64,000 bases of DNA from Amycolatopsis sp. DSM 110486 (lineage in GTDB: Bacteria; Actinomycetota; Actinomycetes; Mycobacteriales; Pseudonocardiaceae): positions 2,867,001-2,931,000 of the forward strand of contig NZ_CP080519.1 in NCBI RefSeq assembly GCF_019468465.1. The letters are read 5' to 3'. This document shows positions 58,696-64,000 of this stretch, one piece after another. Position 1 is the stretch's first letter. Each line of letters opens with the position of its first letter. The translations under genes and the position numbers were made by a program. A model generated the notes under the pieces. The model did not search any database and was not told the DNA's origin. It was given only the letters and a program-made list of their open reading frames with translations.

Positions 58696-58761
58696 GCGAT
58701 CCGCCCCGCGCGCACACCGGAACACGCACACCGGAAGACCAGGAAACGGAGAGGACGGCTC

Positions 58762-59856
58762 GTGATGAGCGTTGCCCAGGAAACCCGTGACCAGAACGCC
58801 GTGTCGGAGCAGGAGATCAGGGCGGCGCAGGAAAGCCTGCGCAAGGTCCGCGCCCGCGGGGTGCGGTGGCTGCTCGACCACGTCGCCGACGACGGCAAGC
58901 CCGCCGCGGCCGACATCCGCAACGGCTACTACCGGATGCCGTGGGTCTTCGCGGTCGTCGGCGAGCGCGAGGTAGCGGCCCGCGTGCTGTCGTGGATCGA
59001 ACGCAACACCCTGACCGCGCAGGGAGATCTGCGCGAGGGCGTGCCGCGCGAGGCGTTCGTGCACCGGTGGGCGACCTACCCGCACTCGCTGCTGGCCCAC
59101 GGCGCGTGGGCGCTGGAGCGCTACGACACCGCGCTCGCGCTCGTGGACACGATGCGCACCACCTTCCAGGACCCCGAGACCGGCGGGTCCTACATGGAGC
59201 GTCCGGAAGCCCGCACGGGCCGGCAGTTCATCTTCCCCACCGCCCAGATGGGCTTGGCCGCGCTCGCGAGTGGACAGTCCGATGTGGCCGACGGCGCGTT
59301 CGGCTGGTTCGACCGGCTGTGGGCCGCGCAGCCGGAGCTGCCGGACGTGCTCTACGCCTCGTGGGGCCCGCAGGGCCTGCGCACCGTGGCCGACCACGAC
59401 GACGAGTTCATCAGCAAGATCGACTTCCGCAAGCCGCGCCAGGCTTTTTACGCCCCGGGCATCAGCGCGGCGTTCCTCACGCGCTACTACATGGTCACCC
59501 GCAACGAGCGGGCGAAGGAGATCGCCACCGGCATCTTGAAGCTGTCGGCCAATGGGACCCAGGACCAGTACAACTGGTGGGAATCCATGCAGATCTGCAA
59601 GTTCGGCTGGGGCTCGGCGATGGCGGCCGAGATCGACCCCACCGGCGACCACCTCAAGCACGTGGTGCGCATGGCTCGCTGGTACGTCGAGTCGCAGGGC
59701 GAGGACGGCAGCTGGGTACCGAGCGGATTCCTCGTGCCCGAGCCCAACGACAGCCACGCCATCGAGAAGACCACCGAGCACACGCTGTGGGTGAGCATGA
59801 TGCTGGCGACCCTCGCCGGCGCCGCCACGCGGGGCCCCGTGGCCGCCGGCCGCTGA
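58762..59856 (+). CDS. Alpha/alpha-toroid-like protein of unknown function
   Basis: About 364 residues with no membrane segment or signal. Repeating helical hairpins with aromatic anchors are visible: GVRWLLDHVADDGKPAAADIRNGYYRMPWVF, HSLLAHGAWALERYDTALALVDTMR, AQMGLAALASGQSDVADGAFGWFDRLWAAQP and MARWYVESQGEDGSWVPSGFLVPE. This pattern suits an (alpha/alpha)6 barrel as in prenyltransferase/terpene-cyclase-like, glycosidase-like or epimerase proteins, but no catalytic signature was recognised. GTG 58762 (or ATG 58765) has GAGAGGA upstream. It lies between the cyclase and ABC genes, so it probably acts on the same compound. Confidence 0.75.
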   Translation: MMSVAQETRDQNAVSEQEIRAAQESLRKVRARGVRWLLDHVADDGKPAAADIRNGYYRMPWVFAVVGEREVAARVLSWIERNTLTAQGDLREGVPREAFVHRWATYPHSLLAHGAWALERYDTALALVDTMRTTFQDPETGGSYMERPEARTGRQFIFPTAQMGLAALASGQSDVADGAFGWFDRLWAAQPELPDVLYASWGPQGLRTVADHDDEFISKIDFRKPRQAFYAPGISAAFLTRYYMVTRNERAKEIATGILKLSANGTQDQYNWWESMQICKFGWGSAMAAEIDPTGDHLKHVVRMARWYVESQGEDGSWVPSGFLVPEPNDSHAIEKTTEHTLWVSMMLATLAGAATRGPVAAGR

Positions 59857-59867
59857 CCGGACGCGTC

Positions 59868-61397
59868 ATGACCACATCGGACACTCTGCTCGCCGTGCGC
59901 GACCTGTCGAAGACCTTCGGCGGCACCAGGGCGCTTCGCGAGGTCGACCTCGACGTGGGCCGCGGCGAGATCCACGGTCTCGCCGGGCACAACGGATCGG
60001 GCAAGTCGACGCTGATCAAGACCCTCGCCGGGTTCCAGGACGCCGATCCCGGCTGCGGCGCCCGTGCGTGGCTCGACGGCGACGAGCTCGACCTCACGGC
60101 GTCGGCCGGCGGCGCGCGGCACCCGCGGATGCGGTTCGTGCACCAGGATCTCGGCCTGGTTCTGCAGCTCAACGCCGTGGAGAACCTCGCACTGCGGTCC
60201 GGCTTCGCCCGCACGCGGCTGCGGACGATCCGGTGGGACCGGCAGGAGGCCGAGGCGCGCGAGCTGATCGCGCGCCTCGGGATCGAGCTCGACGTGCGGG
60301 CCCCGTTGTCCGAGACGACCCCGATCGAGCGGACCGGGGTCGCGATCGCGGCCGCGTTGCAGGGCTGGGAGACCGGCCCGGCCCTGCTGGTGCTCGACGA
60401 GCCGACGGCGGTGCTGCCGCCGAACGAGGCGCACCGGCTCTTCGAGATCGTCGAGGAGGTCCGCCGCCAAGGCGCGAGCGTGCTCTACGTGACCCACCGG
60501 CTGGACGAGATGTTCGAGATCTGCGACCGGGTCACCGTGTTCCGCGGCGGCCGGCGCGTCGCCACCCGCGACGTCGCGGGGCTCGACCGGCCGGGTCTGG
60601 TGGAGCTGATGCTCGGCGACGAGGTCTCCCACAACGTCACACCCGCCGCCGCACCGGCGCCCGAGGTGCCGGATGTGCTCGAAGTGCGCGGGCTGTCCGG
60701 CCGATACCTCACCGGGGCCGCGCTGCGGCTGCGGGCCGGCGAGGTGCTCGGCCTCGCGGGGCTGCCCGGGTCCGGTCGCGACGAGCTGCCCTACGCGCTC
60801 GCCGGGGCCCTGCAGTACCCCGTCGCCGGCGAATACCGGACGTCGGACGAGAGCGGGTGGAACCGGCTCGGCCGCGGTGGTGTGCCGAGCTGCTCGCTGG
60901 TCCCGGCCGACCGCGGGGCCGAGGGGATCATCGGCGAGTTTTCCGTGCGGGAGAACCTGACGCTGTCGATCGTGCCGCGCATCGCCTCCGCGGGCGTCCT
61001 CGGACGCCGACGCGAATCCCGCGTGACCGACGACTGGATCGGGCGGCTGCGGGTGAAGTCGGAAAGCCGGGACTCCGCCATCACCACGCTCTCGGGCGGC
61101 AACCAGCAGAAGGTGCTCGTGGGGCGCTGTCTCGCGCAGGAACCGGCGATCCTGCTGCTGTGCGAACCGACCGCCGGCGTCGACATCGGCACCCGGCGCG
61201 CGCTGTACGCGCTGATCAATGAACGCGTCGCGCAAGGGCTCAGCGTGATCGTGTCGTCGACCGACGTCGGCGACCTGCTCGGCCTGTGCAGCCGCGTGCT
61301 GGTCTTCGACCGGGGCGCCGTGGTGGGTGAGCTCGCCGGGACGGCGATCACCGAGAAGGCCCTCGTCCTCGCAATGGAAGGAATCGCCGCCCCGTGA
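59868..61397 (+). CDS. Sugar-type ABC importer ATPase (RbsA-like, two domains)
   Basis: 509 residues with two fused nucleotide-binding domains. Domain 1 has Walker A GHNGSGKST (about 40-48), Q-loop VHQDLGLV and Walker B ALLVLDEPTA. Where LSxGxxQ should stand, it reads LSETTPIERTGVAIAAAL, so the signature is degenerate. Domain 2 has the usual non-canonical Walker A (GLPGSGRDE), an intact signature LSGGNQQKVLVGRCL and Walker B AILLLCEPTAGVD. This resembles RbsA/XylG/MglA. It starts 11 bases after the toroid-like gene and overlaps the permease start. It energises import of the cluster substrate. Confidence 0.93.
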   Translation: MTTSDTLLAVRDLSKTFGGTRALREVDLDVGRGEIHGLAGHNGSGKSTLIKTLAGFQDADPGCGARAWLDGDELDLTASAGGARHPRMRFVHQDLGLVLQLNAVENLALRSGFARTRLRTIRWDRQEAEARELIARLGIELDVRAPLSETTPIERTGVAIAAALQGWETGPALLVLDEPTAVLPPNEAHRLFEIVEEVRRQGASVLYVTHRLDEMFEICDRVTVFRGGRRVATRDVAGLDRPGLVELMLGDEVSHNVTPAAAPAPEVPDVLEVRGLSGRYLTGAALRLRAGEVLGLAGLPGSGRDELPYALAGALQYPVAGEYRTSDESGWNRLGRGGVPSCSLVPADRGAEGIIGEFSVRENLTLSIVPRIASAGVLGRRRESRVTDDWIGRLRVKSESRDSAITTLSGGNQQKVLVGRCLAQEPAILLLCEPTAGVDIGTRRALYALINERVAQGLSVIVSSTDVGDLLGLCSRVLVFDRGAVVGELAGTAITEKALVLAMEGIAAP

Positions 61398-62476
61398 TGA
61401 GCAGACTGCCGACCACCGAACCGGACGCGCCGCCGAGCACCGCGGACGGCGCGCTCCCGGCCGCGCCGCACCACGGCCGCAACGTGGCCCACTACCTGAG
61501 CTTCAAGCGGATCGGCGCGGTGTACCTGCTGGTCCTCGCGATCGTGCTGTTCACCGTGAAGCTCGGCGGGGTGTTCTTCGCCGGGGCGACCGTGAAACAG
61601 GTCGTGGACAACTACTCGATCACCGCCATGGCCGCGCTCGCGCTCGTGGTGCCGCTTTCGGCGGGGGTGTTCGACCTTTCGTTCGCGTACACGATGTCGC
61701 TGACCGGCGTGACCACCGCGTACCTGGTGGTGCACGCGGGCATGGGGCTCGGCGGCGCGATCGTCGTCGCGATGCTCGTGGCGCTCGTGGTGGGCCTGGT
61801 CAACGCGTTCGTGGTGGTGGTGCTCAAGATCGACTCGCTGATCGGCACGCTCGGCACCGGCTCGCTGATCCAGGCGGCCAACACGTTCATCACCGGTGAT
61901 TCGCCGATCAACGACGACAAACTCACCGCACCGGGCTACGCGCACATCGCGCAGGCGAGCTGGGCCGGGATCACGATCCCCGTGGTCTACGCGATCGTGC
62001 TCGCGGCCGTGATCTGGCACGTCCAGGAGCACACCGTGACCGGCCGCCGGTTGTACGCGACCGGCTTCAACGAGCGCGCCGCGCGGCTCGCCGGCGTGCC
62101 GACCTTCCGGCTGCGGTTCCTTTCGCTCGTCGCGGGAGCGCTGATCGCCGGGTTCACCGGGATCGTGCTGGGCTCGTCGGTCGGTTCGGGCGACCCCGCG
62201 TCCGGCACGCCGTACCTGCTGCCGGCGTTCGCCGCGGTGTTCCTCGGCGCGACGCAGTTCAAGGAGGGCCGCTTCAACGCGGGCGGCACGGTGCTCGCCG
62301 TGGTGCTGCTGGGCACCGGCGACACCGGACTGGCGCTGGCCGGCGCCGCCACCTGGGCGTCCAACACCTTCACCGGCATCGTGCTGATCGCCGCGCTCGC
62401 GGTCACCGGCAAGCAGCGCGGCACGCTGCGCGGCATCAAACGCCGCCTACGCCGTACCACCGAGCCCGTTTCCTGA
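61394..62476 (+). CDS. Sugar-type ABC importer permease (RbsC-like)
   Basis: This 360-residue protein has a polar N-terminus of about 35 residues and eight to ten helices of the BPD_transp_2 (RbsC/AraH) family. Visible are SITAMAALALVVPLSAGVFDLSFAYTMSLTGV, DSLIGTLGTGSLIQAANTFITG, the coupling-loop region TGRRLYATGFNERAARLAGVP and GTPYLLPAFAAVFLGATQFKEGRFNAGGTVLAVVLLGTGDTGL. GTG 61394 or ATG 61397 overlap the ATPase stop. A lone permease gene implies a homodimer, as in RbsC. Confidence 0.93.
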   Translation: MMSRLPTTEPDAPPSTADGALPAAPHHGRNVAHYLSFKRIGAVYLLVLAIVLFTVKLGGVFFAGATVKQVVDNYSITAMAALALVVPLSAGVFDLSFAYTMSLTGVTTAYLVVHAGMGLGGAIVVAMLVALVVGLVNAFVVVVLKIDSLIGTLGTGSLIQAANTFITGDSPINDDKLTAPGYAHIAQASWAGITIPVVYAIVLAAVIWHVQEHTVTGRRLYATGFNERAARLAGVPTFRLRFLSLVAGALIAGFTGIVLGSSVGSGDPASGTPYLLPAFAAVFLGATQFKEGRFNAGGTVLAVVLLGTGDTGLALAGAATWASNTFTGIVLIAALAVTGKQRGTLRGIKRRLRRTTEPVS

Positions 62477-62504
62477 GCTTTCCCCGTCGACAAAGGAGTC
62501 GTTC

Positions 62505-63632
62505 ATGCTCGGAAAACCCTTGCGCGGCAAGATGTTCGCGCTCATGGCCGCGGCGCTCGCCGTCGCCGGACTGGTCTCGGCCTGCGGTTCGGGCGGCGCC
62601 GGCGCGTCGGCCGGCACCAGCGGTGCGAAGGCCGATCTCACGCAGGCCAAGCAGATCCTCGCCGCCGCGTCGCAGCGGCCGACCAAGATCCAGGTCACCG
62701 ACCCGATCGGCAAACCCGTACCCGCGGGCAAGAAGATCGCGTTCGTCAGCTGCGGGCTGCCCGAGTGCGTGCTGCAGGGCGAGGTGATCAAGAAGGCGAC
62801 GGACCTGCTGGGCTGGTCGCTCACCACGATCAACACCAACGGCACCCCGCAGGGCTTCCAGAACGCGTTCGACACGATCCTGCGCCAGAAGGTCGACGGG
62901 GTCATCTACAACGCGATCGACAAGTCCGTGATCCGCTCGCAGCTCGGGCAGCTGCAGTCGCAGGGTGCGATCACCGGCGCGTGCTGCCAGCTCGACCCGG
63001 TGGGCGACGGCATCACCTACGTGATCGACACCCCGGACGACAACTCGCCCAAGGGCAAGATCGACGCCGCGTGGGCCGTGGTCAACGGCGGCGACAGCGC
63101 TTCGGTGCTGTACGCGAACATCCCCGACTTCAAGATCCTCAGCTCGATCAAGTCCGGCCTGCAGACCAACCTCAAGACCCTGTGCCCCGGCTGCACGTTC
63201 GACTCGATCGACCTGCCGCTGACGTCGCTGGGCAAGGACGCGCCCAACCGCATGGTGTCCTACCTGCGCAGCCACCCGAAGACCAAGTTCGTGGTCCTCG
63301 CCGACGACGCGGCAGGCGTCGGTCTGCCCGCGGCGCTGAAGGCCGCGGGCCTCGACGACGTCAAGGTCTTCGGCCAGGCCCCGTACGGCGCTTCGCTGGG
63401 CTACCTGAAGAACGGCACCGAGGCCGGCGCGATCCCGTACGACCTCTACGGCGACATGTGGGCGATCGTCGACAGCATGGCCCGCAAGTTCGCCGGCGTC
63501 GCGGTGCCGACCATCCACCCACCGATGTGGGTCGTCACCAAGGACAACTACCCCACCGAGGCCGGCAGCGAGCTGTTCCCGATCGTCGCCGACTACGACA
63601 AGCAGTACGCCGCGCTGTGGGGCAAGGCGTGA
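62505..63632 (+). CDS. ABC importer substrate-binding lipoprotein
   Basis: This 375-residue protein has a lipoprotein signal peptide with lipobox LVSAC (Cys27), then a Gly/Ala/Ser-rich tether. The periplasmic-binding fold (RbsB/peripla_BP_4 type) has KKIAFVSCGLPECVLQGEVIKKATDLLGWSL, GFQNAFDTILRQKVDGVIYNAID and KFVVLADDAAGVGLPAALKAAGLDDVKVFGQAPYG. Several paired Cys residues (SCGLPEC, GACCQL, LCPGC) are unusual and may form disulfides outside the membrane. AAGGAG lies before the ATG, 28 bases after the permease. It captures the unknown substrate. Confidence 0.92.
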   Translation: MLGKPLRGKMFALMAAALAVAGLVSACGSGGAGASAGTSGAKADLTQAKQILAAASQRPTKIQVTDPIGKPVPAGKKIAFVSCGLPECVLQGEVIKKATDLLGWSLTTINTNGTPQGFQNAFDTILRQKVDGVIYNAIDKSVIRSQLGQLQSQGAITGACCQLDPVGDGITYVIDTPDDNSPKGKIDAAWAVVNGGDSASVLYANIPDFKILSSIKSGLQTNLKTLCPGCTFDSIDLPLTSLGKDAPNRMVSYLRSHPKTKFVVLADDAAGVGLPAALKAAGLDDVKVFGQAPYGASLGYLKNGTEAGAIPYDLYGDMWAIVDSMARKFAGVAVPTIHPPMWVVTKDNYPTEAGSELFPIVADYDKQYAALWGKA

Positions 63633-64000
63633 CGGACGAGGTCCCGGCCGTGGCGCACCTGCTCGCGGGTGCGCCACGGAACTGGGGCCGCTGGGGCGAG
63701 GACGACGAGGTGGGCACCCTCAACCACCTCGGCCCGGCGGAGGTGCTCGCCGGGCTCGGGACGGTCCGCCAGGGCCGGGTGTTCACGTTGCAGACGCCGA
63801 TGTTCCACGAGCACGGCGACCCGTCCTCGCCCGCGCGGGCGGCGCCGCGGCGGTACATGGTGCAGGACCAGGGTTCCTGGTACGCCCCCGAACCACCGGA
63901 CCTGCCCGGCGGCGCGCGGTACGCGGACGACGTCGTCGTGAGCCACCTGCAGGGCTCGACGCAGTACGACGCGCTCGGCCACGTCTGGTACGACGACACG
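63629..64000 (+). CDS. Cyclase-family metal-dependent hydrolase, second copy (cut by window edge)
   Basis: The first 124 residues are visible and the frame is open at the right edge. NWGRWGEDDEVGTLNHLGP, VRQGRVFTLQTPM, VQDQGSWYAPEPPDLPGGARYADDVVVSHLQGSTQYDALGHVWYDD closely parallel the cyclase at 57685, so it is a paralogue. The metal region reads STQYD where the first copy has STNYD. GTG at 63629 overlaps the binding-protein stop (GTGA), which ties it to the importer operon. Confidence 0.88.
   Translation, partial: MTDEVPAVAHLLAGAPRNWGRWGEDDEVGTLNHLGPAEVLAGLGTVRQGRVFTLQTPMFHEHGDPSSPARAAPRRYMVQDQGSWYAPEPPDLPGGARYADDVVVSHLQGSTQYDALGHVWYDDT

Noticed and set aside
1..64000. tRNA, rRNA, CRISPR, transposase, integrase or prophage genes
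   Set aside because: All larger gaps were read for tRNA-like arms, repeat-spacer patterns and mobile-element protein motifs and none was found. Short or divergent elements could be missed by eye.

Overview
The window is high-GC (about 70 percent) actinobacterial chromosome with many GTG starts. It carries several markers of that phylum: two mycothiol-dependent maleylpyruvate-isomerase-type proteins, a SARP/AfsR regulator at the left edge, ectoine hydroxylase, Tat- and lipoprotein-exported proteins, an ECF42-type sigma factor with DGPF proteins, and many two-component systems. A filamentous Pseudonocardiaceae such as Amycolatopsis fits best, but that genus call is an inference from gene content, not a measured placement. 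No tRNA, rRNA, CRISPR array, insertion sequence or prophage was seen.

Left part (1-11.5 kb): the 5' part of a SARP/AfsR regulator is followed by a complete ectABCD operon (minus strand) for ectoine and 5-hydroxyectoine. Next is a three-gene minus-strand unit of an Abi-alpha-like protein, a DUF445 membrane protein and a very large patatin-like protein. A mycothiol-dependent enzyme and a LapA-like membrane protein converge on a shared hairpin.

11.5-28 kb: aromatic-compound and electrophile handling. A membrane dipeptidase is followed by a set resembling Bacillus MhqR/MhqO/MhqD: a MarR regulator divergent from a ring-cleavage VOC dioxygenase coupled to an alpha/beta hydrolase. An ECF sigma factor and an aerobic benzoyl-CoA (box) operon follow (boxC, boxB, benzoate-CoA ligase, amidohydrolase). 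A GNAT acetyltransferase is preceded by an 18-codon leader ORF with an Arg-Leu-Arg motif. Then come a MarR gene with a palindromic operator, a truncated and an intact 2-keto-4-pentenoate-hydratase-type gene, and another VOC gene. That VOC promoter shares a 15-bp box with the MhqO-like promoter 12 kb away.

28-56.5 kb: envelope, signalling and general metabolism. This stretch holds a kinase/regulator/NHL/phospholipase C operon, IclR, lactate permease, an ECF42 sigma operon with two DGPF proteins and a matching promoter, an Rsm22-type methyltransferase, a NarL-type two-component pair, and a secreted tripeptidyl-aminopeptidase-like hydrolase. It also holds a P450, acyl-CoA thioesterase II, a second GAF-kinase/LuxR pair, and a polysaccharide deacetylase with a penicillin acylase.

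56.7-64 kb: a coherent import-and-catabolism locus. It has a DeoR regulator with a duplicated operator box, a cyclase-family metallohydrolase, an alpha/alpha-toroid-like protein of unknown function, an RbsA/RbsC-type ABC importer with a lipoprotein binding protein, and a second cyclase paralogue running off the right edge. Its substrate is unknown, and it is the best candidate here for an undescribed pathway.
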